Shown here: positions 15,379 to 25,829 of the stretch, in pieces
How positions within the stretch are numbered: position 1 is the stretch's first letter
Layout of the letters: each line of letters starts with the position of its first letter
Origin: CADEEV01 sp964442185
GTDB lineage: Bacteria > Acidobacteriota > Vicinamibacteria > Fen-336
NCBI GenBank assembly: GCA_964442185.1
Contig: CAYTWT010000274.1
Coordinates: 12,365 to 76,364, forward strand
Direction: 5' to 3'
Length of the DNA stretch: 64,000 nucleotides
Notes under the pieces: model-generated
What the model saw: only the letters and a program-made list of their open reading frames with translations
Databases searched by the model: none
Told to the model about the DNA's origin: nothing
Made by a program: the position numbers and the translations under genes

Positions 15379-16931
15379 GGGGCTCCCGCCGGCAGGTATT
15401 GGAGTGCCAGGGTTCGGAAAGCGCCGACTTGTGCGTCCTTCCATGCGGCGTCCCGCTGCAGCTCCTTCGCCAGCAGCTCGGCGACCTGGGGCGCCATCGC
15501 GATTGCGGCCCGCGCGTCGAGAAACAGCGCCCGCGTCCTGCGAGCGAGCACGTCTTCGACGCTGCGCGCCAGCTCCGAGCGCGCGGCCCACACGACCTCG
15601 GCCGCGCAGTAGGGCAGATCGGGATGCAGCCGGGCGCCGAGCGCCGCGTCGTCCGCGATCAGACGCTGGATCGCGAGCGCATCGGCGCCGTAGACCGCCA
15701 GCGATCCAAACTTCTCGGCGGCCCGATGGAAGCCGTGGATGTTGAGGTTGCGCGTGGGGCAAGGCCGCTCCGGCAACTGCGCCAGCGTCGCAGCCTGGTT
15801 GACGGCATCCTCGGCCATGTTGCGGTACGTCGTCCACTTGCCGCCGGTGATGGTGAGCAGGCCCGAGCGATCGATGTGGATGGTGTGATCGCGCGACAGG
15901 GCTGCCGTGCTCTTGGCGTCGCCGCTGCCGACGAGCGGCCGGATGCCCACGAAAACGCTGAGCACGTCGGCTCGCGTGGGAGGATGGTGGAGATACTGCG
16001 CGGCGGTTTCGAGGATGAAGTCGATCTCCTCCTCGAACGCCTTGGGCTCGAGGCACGGCTCATCGATCGGCGTGTCGGTCGTGCCGACCAGCGTGTGGCC
16101 ATGCCACGGGATCGCGAACAGCACGCGCCCATCGCTGGTGTGGGGAACCATGATCGCGCTGTCGCCCGGCAGGAACGAGCGCTCGAAGACCAGATGAACG
16201 CCCTGGCTGGGTGCGATCAGCGCTGCCGCGTCCTTGTCGGCGAGGCGCCTCACCGCATCGCAGAACGGGCCCGCGGCGTTGATCACCACGCGAGCACGCG
16301 CGCGCAGCGCTTTACCGCTCTCGAGGTCGGTCGCCACGACGCCGTCCAGGAAGCCGTCGCTGTCGCGGGTGAAGGCCGCGACTGGAGCGTAGCTGAGCAG
16401 CGTCGCGCCCTGCTCGGCGGCGGTCGTCACCATGTTGATGAGCAGCCGGCTGTCGTCGAACTGCCCGTCGTAGTAGACGACGCCGCCGCGCAGGCCGTCG
16501 GTCCGCAGCGTGGGGATGCGCGCGAGCGTTTCCTCTTTCGAGAGTATCTCGGAGACGCCGAAGCCGTACTGGCCCGCCAGCAGGTTGTAGACCTTGAGCC
16601 CGACGCCGTAGAACGGCGCCTCCCACCACTCGTAGCTCGGCACCACGAAGGCGAGGTCGCTCACCAGGTGGGGCGCGTTCTGGCGCAGCAGGCCCCGTTC
16701 CTTCAAGGCCTCCATCACGAGCGAGATGTTGCCCTGCTCGAGATACCGTACGCCGCCGTGGACGAGTTTGGTGCTGCGGCTCGAAGTGCCTTTGCCGAAA
16801 TCGCTCTGCTCGAGCAGCAGCACCTCGTAGCCGCGGGCCGCGGCGTCGAGTGCCACGCCGACGCCGGTCGCCCCGCCGCCCACGATCGCCATGTCCCACC
16901 GAGCCACTCGGGAGAAGGCTCGCAGCGTCAT
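15375..16931 (-). CDS. glpD: Aerobic glycerol-3-phosphate dehydrogenase
   Basis: Oxidises sn-glycerol 3-phosphate to dihydroxyacetone phosphate at the inner membrane, passing electrons to quinone. The protein has 518 residues. The FAD-binding Rossmann motif WDMAIVGGGATGVGVALDAAARG is near the N terminus, followed by SSRSTKLVHGGVRYLEQG, the substrate-region GIRPLVG, and TITGGKWTTYRNMAEDAV late in the oxidoreductase domain. The C-terminal about 130 residues form the usual DAO C-terminal helical domain. ATG at 16931 follows GGAGGAG. It begins 11 bases after glpK and overlaps the phospholipase start by four bases. Confidence 0.96.
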   Translation of the reverse strand: MTLRAFSRVARWDMAIVGGGATGVGVALDAAARGYEVLLLEQSDFGKGTSSRSTKLVHGGVRYLEQGNISLVMEALKERGLLRQNAPHLVSDLAFVVPSYEWWEAPFYGVGLKVYNLLAGQYGFGVSEILSKEETLARIPTLRTDGLRGGVVYYDGQFDDSRLLINMVTTAAEQGATLLSYAPVAAFTRDSDGFLDGVVATDLESGKALRARARVVINAAGPFCDAVRRLADKDAAALIAPSQGVHLVFERSFLPGDSAIMVPHTSDGRVLFAIPWHGHTLVGTTDTPIDEPCLEPKAFEEEIDFILETAAQYLHHPPTRADVLSVFVGIRPLVGSGDAKSTAALSRDHTIHIDRSGLLTITGGKWTTYRNMAEDAVNQAATLAQLPERPCPTRNLNIHGFHRAAEKFGSLAVYGADALAIQRLIADDAALGARLHPDLPYCAAEVVWAARSELARSVEDVLARRTRALFLDARAAIAMAPQVAELLAKELQRDAAWKDAQVGAFRTLALQYLPAGAP

Positions 16932-16942
16932 CTCCTCCCGAG

Positions 16943-18433
<1,491 letters not shown>

Positions 18434-18496
18434 GGGCGAAGGAGGTTAGCATGACCTCCAGGACCCTCTGTGGCAGGATGGGTCTGGAGGTTCGCC

Positions 18497-19066
18497 ATGT
18501 GCATTCTGGTCCTGAGTCCGCTGGCCGTGCTGTTCGCGCTGGCGCTGCCGGCGGCCGCCCAATCGACGACGGAGTCGCGTCCGATCGGCGAGGCCGTGAA
18601 GGTCGAGGTCGACGCCGACCCCAAGGCGGATTTCTCAATCTACAGGACCTACGCCTGGCTGCCTATCACCGAGCGGCCGACGAACCTGGCCGACCACACG
18701 CGGATCATGCAGACGGTGGAGCGCGAACTCGAGGCGAAGGGCCTGACAAAGGACCAGGCCGGGGCACCCAAAGCCTTCGTCGGCTATTCGGCGACGTCGA
18801 AGAAGAAGCTGCGCGGCGATCCCTACACGCAGAACTCCGCCACGCGCGGCCCGAGCGACGTGCGCACGATCGTGGATTTCAAACGTATCGAGGAGCAGAC
18901 GATCTCGATCGAGTTCCGCGACGGCAAGACCCGCGAGCGCGTCTTTCGGGGCACGCTCCGCGAGCCGTTGCAGCGCGCGGACCTCGTGGCCTATCAGTTC
19001 ATCGACGCCGTGAAGGCGATCCTCGCCAACTACCCGCCCGCGCCGGCCGCTTCGCCAGCGCCGTGA
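18497..19066 (+). CDS. DUF4136 domain exported protein
   Basis: A 189-residue exported protein, signal peptide MCILVLSPLAVLFALALPAA. The mature part matches DUF4136: VEVDADPKADFSIYRTYAWLP at its start, then TRIMQTVERELEAKGL, the basic ATSKKKLRG turn, a TIVDFKRIEEQTISIEF strand pair and a C-terminal AYQFIDAVKAILANYPP helix. Family members are often lipoproteins; here a cysteine is only the second residue and there is no lipobox, so it is probably soluble and periplasmic. ATG at 18497 has an ideal GGAGG six bases upstream, better than an in-frame GTG at 18470. The stop overlaps the glycerate kinase start (GTGA). Confidence 0.85.
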   Translation: MCILVLSPLAVLFALALPAAAQSTTESRPIGEAVKVEVDADPKADFSIYRTYAWLPITERPTNLADHTRIMQTVERELEAKGLTKDQAGAPKAFVGYSATSKKKLRGDPYTQNSATRGPSDVRTIVDFKRIEEQTISIEFRDGKTRERVFRGTLREPLQRADLVAYQFIDAVKAILANYPPAPAASPAP

Positions 19067-20193
19067 AGCTCGTCCTCGCCCCGGCCTCCTTCAAGGAGTC
19101 GATGACGGCGAGGCAGGCCGCGCTGGCGATGCAGCGCGGCGCGCGCGCCGCGGCAGCCGATCTCGAGCTCGTGCTGCGGCCCGTCGCCGATGGCGGCGAG
19201 GGCACGCTGGAAACGCTCGTCTTCGCCGCGGGCGGCTCGCTGCGGCCGATCGAGGTGACGGGCCCGCGGGAGGTTCCGGTGAACGCCCGCGTCGGCGCCT
19301 TGCCCGATCGCACTGCGGTGGTGGAGGCAGCCGAGGCCTGCGGCCTCGGCCGGCTGCCGGCGTCGGAGCGCGATCCGCGTCTCACGACCTCGCGCGGTGT
19401 CGGCGAGATGTTGAGCGCGGTGCTCGATTCCGGCGCGTCGCGCGTCGTCATCGGTCTCGGTGGGACTGCGACGAACGACGCCGGCGCGGGCCTGTTGCAG
19501 GCGCTCGGTGCGTCGCTGCTCGACGACGCCGGGCGCCCCATCGGCCTGGGCGGCGCCGCGCTCGCACGCTTGCACAGCGTCGATCTCACCGGTCTCGACC
19601 GGCGGCTCGCCGACACGTCGCTCGAGATTGCCTGCGACGTGACGAGCCCGTTGTGCGGGCCCGAAGGCGCAAGCGCGGTGTTCGCGGCTCAGAAGGGCGC
19701 CTCGCCCGAGGCTGTGGCCGAGCTCGAGGCGAGCCTGATGCGCTTCGCCGATGTCCTGGAGCGCGACACCGGCCGGCGCGTTCGCGACGTGCCCGGCGCG
19801 GGCGCGGGCGGCGGCCTGGGCGCCGCCCTGCTGCTCTGCGGCGCGCGTCTCGGGCCCGGGATCGAGCTTGTCCTGGATGCGGTGGGCTTCGACGCGGCCA
19901 TCGCCGGCGCCCGCGCCGTCTTGACCGGCGAGGGGTCGCTCGACGACCAGACGACTCGCGGCAAGGCGATTGCGGGGCTGGCGGCACGCGCCGCCAGCCG
20001 GGGCGTCGCGGTGATCGCGCTGGCCGGCCGGCTCGGGTCCGGTTACGAGCGCCTCTACGACAGGGGCCTGACGGCGGCGCTTCCGATTGCCCCCGGCCCG
20101 CACCGAACCGAAGACGCGCTGCGTGACGGCGCCGCGAACCTGGAGCGTGCCACGCGCGACGTGGTGCGGCTCCTGTACACTCTCGCGTCATGA
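19063..20193 (+). CDS. Glycerate 2-kinase (GlxK/GarK family)
   Basis: Phosphorylates D-glycerate, feeding it into lower glycolysis. The 376-residue protein has the family's opening LVLAPASFKESMTARQAA, PVADGGEGTLETL, TSRGVGEMLSAVLD, VIGLGGTATNDAGAGLLQALG, CDVTSPLCGPEGA, and a late TGEGSLDDQTTRGKA. Whether the product is 2- or 3-phosphoglycerate is a family-level inference (2-phosphoglycerate for this class). The start is GTG at 19063, in a GTGA overlap with DUF4136; the frame is open for 204 codons further upstream but that is the antisense-free shadow of the preceding gene. Confidence 0.93.
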   Translation: MKLVLAPASFKESMTARQAALAMQRGARAAAADLELVLRPVADGGEGTLETLVFAAGGSLRPIEVTGPREVPVNARVGALPDRTAVVEAAEACGLGRLPASERDPRLTTSRGVGEMLSAVLDSGASRVVIGLGGTATNDAGAGLLQALGASLLDDAGRPIGLGGAALARLHSVDLTGLDRRLADTSLEIACDVTSPLCGPEGASAVFAAQKGASPEAVAELEASLMRFADVLERDTGRRVRDVPGAGAGGGLGAALLLCGARLGPGIELVLDAVGFDAAIAGARAVLTGEGSLDDQTTRGKAIAGLAARAASRGVAVIALAGRLGSGYERLYDRGLTAALPIAPGPHRTEDALRDGAANLERATRDVVRLLYTLAS

Positions 20194-21353
20194 ACGCCGT
20201 AAGCGTGTGCGGCTCAGGTCGCGCCGTGAGCATCGTTGCGGCAGCTGCGTTGGCACTGCTAGGGGCTGCGCCGGCCTCGCGCGCCGTTGTTGCGCCCGCC
20301 CACGACGTGGAGCAGACGCTGATCCTGATTGGCGACGCCGGCAAACCAGCTCCCGGTGGCGAGCCCGTGTTCAAAGCCCTCACCCGTGAGCTCGGCCGTG
20401 AACCGGAGCGGACCACTGTCGTTTTTCTGGGTGACAACATCTATCCCGACGGTCTTCCGCCGCCCGAGGCCACGGATCGCGCCGAGATGGAGCGCCGTCT
20501 CGACGCGCAGGTAGACGTCGTCCGGGTCGCCGGCGTGCGCGGCATCTTCGTCCCGGGCAACCACGATTGGGCCGAGGAGAAGCCTGGTGGCTGGGATGCG
20601 ATCCGGCGGGAGGTGGCCCGCGTGGACTCTCGCGGTGCACCGAGAGTCGAGGTGCTCCCCAAGGGTGGCTGTCCCGGCCCGGTCGTCGAGGACGTCGGGT
20701 CGCGGCTGCGTCTCGTGTTTCTTGACACGCAATGGTGGTTGCACGGCTACGAAAAGCCGCAGCCACCGGATTCCGGGTGTGCCCAGGATTCGGAGGACGA
20801 GGTGCTGGCCGCGCTTGGCGAAGCCCTGCAAACAGCAGGCGAGCGTCGGGTCATGGTGGCAGCGCATCATCCGCTCGCCTCGGGGGGACCGCACGGCGGC
20901 TACTTCAGCTTCCGGCAGCATCTGTTTCCCCTGACGGACCGGAACAGGAAGCTGTGGATCCCGCTGCCCGTCATCGGCTCGCTCTACCCGCTCGCGCGCA
21001 TGCGTGGGGTATCGCCGCAGGACCTCGCGAACGAACGCAACCGCCAGATGCGCGAGGCCCTGGAGAGGGTGTTCCGCGAGCGCCCGCCGCTCGTGTATGC
21101 GGCGGGCCACGAGCACACGCTGCAGGTGATCGACGGCGCGAGTGCGCGGCACCTGCTCGTGAGCGGCGCGGGGGTCTACAACCACGAGAGCGCGGTCAGG
21201 AAGATCGATGGCACCCGCTTTGCCTCGAGCCAGGCCGGCTTCATGAAGCTCGAGATCGAGCACGGCGGCCGCGTGCGGCTCTCGGTGCTCGAGGTGAACG
21301 CCAAGGGCGAGGCAGCCGAGGGCTACGCGGCCTGGCTCACGGACCCGCGCTGA
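20190..21353 (+). CDS. Exported calcineurin-like metallophosphoesterase
   Basis: A 387-residue phosphoesterase with a signal peptide covering about the first 32 residues. The five metal-binding motifs are visible: ILIGDAG, VVFLGDNIYPDG, VPGNHDW, MVAAHHPLASGG and YAAGHEHTLQV. The GDNIYPDG form resembles purple-acid-phosphatase-like secreted members. The substrate is unknown. ATG overlaps the glycerate kinase stop (ATGA), so three genes (DUF4136, kinase, phosphoesterase) are translationally coupled. One might guess it dephosphorylates an exogenous phospho-compound, but nothing in the sequence shows that. Confidence 0.9.
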   Translation: MNAVSVCGSGRAVSIVAAAALALLGAAPASRAVVAPAHDVEQTLILIGDAGKPAPGGEPVFKALTRELGREPERTTVVFLGDNIYPDGLPPPEATDRAEMERRLDAQVDVVRVAGVRGIFVPGNHDWAEEKPGGWDAIRREVARVDSRGAPRVEVLPKGGCPGPVVEDVGSRLRLVFLDTQWWLHGYEKPQPPDSGCAQDSEDEVLAALGEALQTAGERRVMVAAHHPLASGGPHGGYFSFRQHLFPLTDRNRKLWIPLPVIGSLYPLARMRGVSPQDLANERNRQMREALERVFRERPPLVYAAGHEHTLQVIDGASARHLLVSGAGVYNHESAVRKIDGTRFASSQAGFMKLEIEHGGRVRLSVLEVNAKGEAAEGYAAWLTDPR

Positions 21354-21401
21354 TTCCAGTCGGACTCCTGGGACTTGATCCTCGTCGCAGGAGGGAGCAC
21401 C

Positions 21402-21638
21402 ATGTTCGAGATGACCGAGATCGCGCCGCATATCGTCGCCGACGAAGGCATACGGTTTGGAAAGCCCGTGATCAAGGGCACTCGTGTGCCTGTGGATCTC
21501 GTGGTAGGCAAGCTTGCGGGCGGGATGACGGTCGAGCAGGTCGCCGAGGAGTACGAGCTCCAGCGCGAAGACGTGCTGGCAGCCTTGCGCTATGCCGCCG
21601 ACGCGGTAGCCGGAGAGCAGGTTCGCTCGGTCCTCTGA
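21402..21638 (+). CDS. DUF433 family antitoxin
   Basis: A 78-residue protein of the DUF433 family, a small helix-turn-helix-containing antitoxin. The signature IRFGKPVIKGTRVPVDLVVGKLAGGMT is followed by VEQVAEEYELQREDVLAALRYA. ATG at 21402 has a perfect AGGAGGG ribosome binding site. The stop is directly followed by the ATG of the DUF5615 toxin, the standard order antitoxin-toxin. Confidence 0.92.
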   Translation: MFEMTEIAPHIVADEGIRFGKPVIKGTRVPVDLVVGKLAGGMTVEQVAEEYELQREDVLAALRYAADAVAGEQVRSVL

Positions 21639-22004
21639 ATGGCCCGGTTTCTCGTGGACGAGGATCTGCCTCGCTCCCTGGCGCGCCTACTGCGAACCGA
21701 AGGTCTTGACGCCGAGGACGTGAGGGATGTTGGCCTCCGCGGCAAGAGCGACTCTGAGGTTCTGCAATATGCGATAGCCCAGAATCGCGTGCTACTCACG
21801 GCGGACCTGGGCTTCGGCAACCTGCTGACGCTTCCGCTCGGGTCACACCACGGCATCCTCGTGGTCCGACTTCCAAACGAGGTCCCCGTTACAGGACTAA
21901 ACGCCGTCATTCTCAAGGCAATCAGGACCCTCTCGGACGACGAAATCCGTGGAAGCCTCGTCATCGTCGAGCACGGCCGGATCCGGCTACGGCGACACCG
22001 CTGA
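21639..22004 (+). CDS. DUF5615 PIN-like toxin
   Basis: A 121-residue PIN-like protein paired with DUF433. It has the family opening FLVDEDLPRSLARLLRTEGLDAEDVRDVGL, the acidic pair Asp7-Glu8-Asp9 that would coordinate metal, VLLTADLGFGNL with a further conserved Asp, and HHGILVVRLPNE. By family analogy it is a ribonuclease toxin neutralised by the upstream partner. The genes abut (TGA then ATG) and have no flanking repeats, so I see no mobile element. Confidence 0.9.
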   Translation: MARFLVDEDLPRSLARLLRTEGLDAEDVRDVGLRGKSDSEVLQYAIAQNRVLLTADLGFGNLLTLPLGSHHGILVVRLPNEVPVTGLNAVILKAIRTLSDDEIRGSLVIVEHGRIRLRRHR

Positions 22005-22182
22005 GCAGGGCTGGTAAACCCTCCGTAGGCCCCCTCGCTCGTCCTCGCCCCCACCACTCACTCCGCCGCGCCGAATGCTGCTGTCGGATCCAGGGCCGAA
22101 GCTCGAACTCCGAGACCCGGATCGGTCCCTTGTCGCCTTCGCCCAGTCGCTTTACACACGGCACATGCTCCGGGGCGCCGAA

Positions 22183-23151
22183 CTAACGGGCCTGCGCGGC
22201 AGTGATGACGGCGACGTCGGCGAGGTCTTGCACCGAGCAGCCGCGCGAGACGTCGTTCACCGGCTTGCGAAGGCCCTGCAGGATCGGGCCGATGGCCGCG
22301 GCGCCTGCCAGGCGCTCGGTGATCTTGTAGGCGATGTTGCCGGCGTTGAGGTCGGGGAACAAGAACACGTTCGCGGCCATGTCGGCGAACGGACTGTCGG
22401 GGGCCTTCTTCTTCGCGACGGCGGGGAGGTAGGCCGCGTCGAACTGCATCTCGCCGTCGACGACGAGCGCAGGCTCGGCGGCGCGCACCTGGGCCACGGC
22501 CTTCTTCACTCGCTCGACCGACTCGTGCTGCGCGCTGTCCCGTGTCGAGAACGAGAGGTACGCGAGCCGCGGCTCGTGGCCGAAGGCGCGCACCGTGGCC
22601 GCGGTCGCGCGACCGATCTCCGCGAGCGCCTCGGCATCGGGCGCGATGTTGACCGAGCAGTCGGCGTAGAAGAGCGTCTTGTCGGGCCACGACATCACGA
22701 ACAGCGAGGACGCGCGGCTGAAGCCCTCGGCCATCTTCACGATCTCGAAGGCCGGGAGAAACGGCTTGGTCTCGCTGTTGAGTCCCGAGACCATGCCCTC
22801 AGCCGCCCCGGCTCGCACCATCGAAGCGCCGAAGTAGTGGGGGAGCCGGAGCTTCTCGCCCGCCGCCTCGACCGTCACGCCCTTGTGCTTGCGCAGCTCG
22901 TGGTAAGCCGCCGCATAGGCCGGGGCTTCGGCATCGGCCGCGGGATCGCGCACCTCGATGCTCGTCAACAAAACGCCGAGCGTGGCCGCTCGCTCGCGAA
23001 CCGTGGCTGCGGCTCCGATCAGGATCGGCTTCACGAGCTGCTGATCGCGCAGCAGGCCCGCCGCGCGGATCGCGCGGTCTTCGAGGCCCTCGGCATAGAC
23101 CACCCGGGCGCCGTGGCCCCGGACCCGCTCGCGCATCTCGTCCATGAACAT
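22183..23151 (-). CDS. pta: Phosphate acetyltransferase
   Basis: Interconverts acetyl-CoA and acetyl phosphate; the catalytic-domain-only form of 322 residues without the N-terminal P-loop extension of E. coli Pta. Family signatures include VVYAEGLEDRAIRAAG, GASMVRAGAAEGMVSG, FADCSVNIAPDAEALAEI-like segments (here FYADCSVNIAPDAE), MLSFST-like YLSFSTRDSAQHE, VDGEMQFDAAY, NVFLFPDLNAGNIAYK and the C-terminal GLRKPVNDVSRGCSVQDL. ATG at 23151 is chosen; another ATG six bases inside is equally possible and neither has a strong ribosome binding site. It follows ackA by 11 bases. Confidence 0.95.
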   Translation of the reverse strand: MFMDEMRERVRGHGARVVYAEGLEDRAIRAAGLLRDQQLVKPILIGAAATVRERAATLGVLLTSIEVRDPAADAEAPAYAAAYHELRKHKGVTVEAAGEKLRLPHYFGASMVRAGAAEGMVSGLNSETKPFLPAFEIVKMAEGFSRASSLFVMSWPDKTLFYADCSVNIAPDAEALAEIGRATAATVRAFGHEPRLAYLSFSTRDSAQHESVERVKKAVAQVRAAEPALVVDGEMQFDAAYLPAVAKKKAPDSPFADMAANVFLFPDLNAGNIAYKITERLAGAAAIGPILQGLRKPVNDVSRGCSVQDLADVAVITAAQAR

Positions 23152-23162
23152 TGGCGTGTCGC

Positions 23163-24398
23163 TCAGGCGGCCGGCAGCCCCGACACGATCCGATAGGTGT
23201 CGCGGGCGATCAGCAGCTCCTCGTTGGTCGGGATCACGAACACGCGCGCCCGGGCGCCGGGCGGCGAGATTTCGGCTTCGCGGCCGAAAGCCGCCATGTT
23301 CAGCGCCGGGTCGAGCAGGAGGCCCACGGCGTCCAGCCCGCTCATGGACCGCTCGCGGATCGCCGGCGCGTTCTCGCCGATCCCGCCGGCGAAGGCAACC
23401 GCATCGGCGCCGCCCAGGGCCCCTACGTAGCCCGCGATGTACTTGCGGAGGCGATAGCAGAAGACGTCGATCGCCAGCTTCGCGCGCTCGTTGCCCTGCG
23501 CCTCGGCCTCGAGCAGCGTGCGCATGTCGTTCGAGAGGCCCGAGATCCCGAGCAGGCCGCTGTGCTTGTTGGCGAGCGAATTGACCTCGGCCGGGCCGAT
23601 CTCCTCGCGCGCCACGACATGCAGGAGCGCCGCCGGATCGATGTCGCCGCAGCGCGTGCCCATCACCAGACCCTCGAGCGGTGTAAAGCCCATGGAGGTG
23701 TCGATCGAGCGCCCCGCGCGCAGCGCCGCGATCGAGCAGCCGTTGCCGAGATGACAGGTGATGGCACGCAGGCCGGGATCGTCGGGGGCGCGGCCCAGCA
23801 GGGCGGCGAGACGCCGCGAGACGAAGCGATGCGAAGTGCCGTGGAAGCCGTAGCGCCGGATCCCGTAGCGCTGATACAGCGCGTAGGGCAGGCCGTAGAT
23901 GTACGCGTGCGCCGGCATCGTCTGGTGGAACGAGGTGTCGAACACCGCCACGTGCGGCACGCTGCCGAGAACCGCATGCGCCGCACGGTAGCCGCGGACG
24001 TTCGGCGGGTTGTGCAGCGGCGCCATCTCGAAGCAATCCTCGATCCCATCCAGGACCGCGTCGTCGATCTTGACGGAACTCTTGAAGCGCTCGCCCCCGT
24101 GCACCACGCGATGGCCCACGGCGGCGATCTCGGTGCTCTTCGCGATCACGCCATGCTGCGGGTCCGAGAGCAGCGCGATCGCCCGCTCGACGGCGATCTT
24201 GTGCTCCAGGATCTCGGCCGTTTCCTTCTGTGGCTTGACACCCTCGCGCTCGTACTTCACGACCGCGGTGCCGCCGATGTTCTCGATCAGACCCTTCGCG
24301 AGTGCGTGATCGGTGCCGGCCTGCTCCTGCTCCGCGTCGGTCTCGATGAGCTGGAACTTGAGCGACGAGCTGCCGCAGTTGAGGACGAGGATCTTCAT
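23163..24398 (-). CDS. ackA: Acetate kinase
   Basis: Converts acetyl phosphate and ADP to acetate and ATP. The protein has 411 residues, typical length. Motifs: LVLNCGSSSLKFQL (N-terminal phosphate loop), VGHRVVHGGE with the catalytic region, NPPNVRGYRAA, VFDTSFHQTMP with the acid Asp, GFHGTSHRFVS, HLGNGCSIAA and FAGGIGENAPAIRE. The ATG overlaps the stop of the upstream dehydrogenase by one base (TAATG). With pta it forms the acetate/ATP branch. Confidence 0.97.
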   Translation of the reverse strand: MKILVLNCGSSSLKFQLIETDAEQEQAGTDHALAKGLIENIGGTAVVKYEREGVKPQKETAEILEHKIAVERAIALLSDPQHGVIAKSTEIAAVGHRVVHGGERFKSSVKIDDAVLDGIEDCFEMAPLHNPPNVRGYRAAHAVLGSVPHVAVFDTSFHQTMPAHAYIYGLPYALYQRYGIRRYGFHGTSHRFVSRRLAALLGRAPDDPGLRAITCHLGNGCSIAALRAGRSIDTSMGFTPLEGLVMGTRCGDIDPAALLHVVAREEIGPAEVNSLANKHSGLLGISGLSNDMRTLLEAEAQGNERAKLAIDVFCYRLRKYIAGYVGALGGADAVAFAGGIGENAPAIRERSMSGLDAVGLLLDPALNMAAFGREAEISPPGARARVFVIPTNEELLIARDTYRIVSGLPAA

Positions 24399-25282
24399 TA
24401 CTCGAGATCCTTCTTCAGCAGCTTGCCGTCCGCGTCGTACTCGAAGAAGCCGCGTCCCGATTTCACACCCAGCTGTCCGGCGCGGATCATCTTGCGCAGC
24501 AGCGGGCAGGGCCGGTACTTGAGGTCGCCCAGCTCGTCGAACAGGTACTGCATCCAGCGCATCACCTCGTCGAGGCCCATGCTGTCGGCGAGCGCCAGCG
24601 GCCCGACCGGCAGGCCGTAGCCCAGCTTCATCGCCGTGTCGACGGCCTCCGCCGTGGCGACGCCCTCCATCACCACGTGCATCGCCTCGTTGAGGAAAGG
24701 CAGGATCACGCGGGTCGTGACGTAGCCGGGATACTCGAACACCTCGACGGCCGTCTTGCCCAGCACGCGCACGAACTCGCGGGCCGAGCTGTAGGTGTCG
24801 TTCGAGGTCTTGAGCCCGCGCACCACTTCGACCAGGGGCACTCGTGGCGCGGGATGCAGGAAGTGCAGGCCGATCACACGGTCGGGCCGGTTGGTGTGCG
24901 TCGCGATCTCGGTCACCGAGAGCGTCGAGGTGTTGGTGGCGAGGATGTCCTCGGGCGGGCAGATCCGGTCGAGCTCGCGGAACAGCGAGCACTTGAGCGC
25001 CAAGTCCTCGGGGACGCATTCGATGATGAGGTGAGCGGCCTCGAGGGCCGGCAGGCCGTCGACGGTGCGGATCCGCGCCAGGATCGCCTTCTTCTCGGAC
25101 TCGGTCCGCCGCCACTTGGCGATGTCGCGGTCGAGCTCCTCGCCGATCGCCTCGCGGCAGCGCTTCGCCACTTCGGCCGACTGCTCGGCGATCAGCACGT
25201 CGAGCCCCACGGCCGCGCAGCTGATCGCAATCCCCTGGCCCATCGTGCCCGCCCCCACGATGCCGACAACTGAGATCGCCAT
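24398..25282 (-). CDS. 3-hydroxyacyl-CoA (3-hydroxybutyryl-CoA) dehydrogenase
   Basis: NAD-dependent oxidation of 3-hydroxyacyl-CoA, 294 residues. The Rossmann start is VVGIVGAGTMGQGIAISCAAVG; then IECVPEDLALKCSLF, TNTSTLSVTEIA with the substrate Ser/Asn, IGLHFLHPAPRVPLVEVVRG with the catalytic His, and the C-terminal domain YPGYVTTRVILPFLNEA and LGYGLPVGPLALAD. It is the single-domain form. First gene of an unusual operon with ackA and pta. A TAGGAT box ends 10 bases before the ATG at 25282 and there is little room for a ribosome binding site. Longer in-frame starts would overlap the divergent iorA-like gene. Confidence 0.95.
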   Translation of the reverse strand: MAISVVGIVGAGTMGQGIAISCAAVGLDVLIAEQSAEVAKRCREAIGEELDRDIAKWRRTESEKKAILARIRTVDGLPALEAAHLIIECVPEDLALKCSLFRELDRICPPEDILATNTSTLSVTEIATHTNRPDRVIGLHFLHPAPRVPLVEVVRGLKTSNDTYSSAREFVRVLGKTAVEVFEYPGYVTTRVILPFLNEAMHVVMEGVATAEAVDTAMKLGYGLPVGPLALADSMGLDEVMRWMQYLFDELGDLKYRPCPLLRKMIRAGQLGVKSGRGFFEYDADGKLLKKDLE

Positions 25283-25292
25283 GCAGGCCGAG

Positions 25293-25298
25293 ATCCTA
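25293..25298 (-). promoter_or_regulatory. -10-like element (TAGGAT) for the dehydrogenase-ackA-pta operon
   Basis: TAGGAT on the minus strand, 10 bases before the ATG at 25282, in the 73-base divergent gap to the molybdenum hydroxylase operon. Confidence 0.4.
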
Positions 25299-25355
25299 GC
25301 ATTCTCGTGGCTCTGGCCGCGTTGTATGATGCCGAAAAGCCGCAAGGAGGTTTCC

Positions 25356-25829
25356 GTGACCAGGTTGAGCGTGAACGGCAAGGCGATCGAGATCGACGCG
25401 GACCCCGCGATGCCCCTGCTGTGGGTGCTGCGCGAGGAGCTGCGCCTCACGGGAACGAAGTTCGGCTGCGGCATGTCGCTGTGCGGCGCGTGCACGATCC
25501 ACCTCGACGGCGAGGCCGTGCGCTCCTGCGTGACGCCACTGTCCGCAGCGGCCGGCAAGAGCGTCACCACGATCGAGGGTCTCTCGCCCGATCTCTCGGA
25601 CGCCGTCCAGCAAGCCTGGATCGCCGAAGAGGTGCCGCAGTGCGGCTACTGCCAGTCTGGACAGATCATGAGCGCCGTGGTGCTGCTGCGCGAGAAGCCC
25701 GAACCCAGCGACGCCGACATCGACGAAGCCATGGCCGGCAACATCTGCCGCTGCGGAACGTATCAGCGGATCCGCAGCGCCATCCACCGCGCCTCGAAGG
25801 CGCTGGCCGTGCCGGGAGCCAGGCGGTGA
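25356..25829 (+). CDS. iorA: [2Fe-2S] subunit of a molybdenum hydroxylase (isoquinoline 1-oxidoreductase alpha type)
   Basis: The small iron-sulfur subunit of a xanthine-oxidase-family enzyme, 157 residues. The plant-ferredoxin cluster motif is FGCGMSLCGACTIHLDG plus a later Cys in VRSCVTP; the second cluster domain has QCGYCQSGQIM and NICRCGTYQRI. It passes electrons from the molybdenum subunit encoded next. The start is GTG at 25356 after AGGAGG with five bases spacing. TATGAT at 25325-25330 could be the -10 box. GTGA overlap with the downstream gene. It diverges from the dehydrogenase-ackA-pta operon. Confidence 0.92.
   Translation: MTRLSVNGKAIEIDADPAMPLLWVLREELRLTGTKFGCGMSLCGACTIHLDGEAVRSCVTPLSAAAGKSVTTIEGLSPDLSDAVQQAWIAEEVPQCGYCQSGQIMSAVVLLREKPEPSDADIDEAMAGNICRCGTYQRIRSAIHRASKALAVPGARR

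Noticed and set aside
18444..19062. AGGAGG and ATG at 18451 opening a frame that runs into glycerate kinase, making a 580-residue protein
   Set aside because: The first 204 codons are Arg-rich and overlap the DUF4136 gene, which has a signal peptide and its own good ribosome binding site; glycerate kinase homology starts exactly at the GTG at 19063.
21402..22004. Toxin-antitoxin pair as part of a mobile island
   Set aside because: No integrase, transposase, flanking repeat or base-composition break is visible around it.
22005..22182. Gap before pta examined for tRNA or small RNA, and a 67-residue minus-strand frame
   Set aside because: No cloverleaf or clear hairpin; the frame lacks a ribosome binding site and conserved features.
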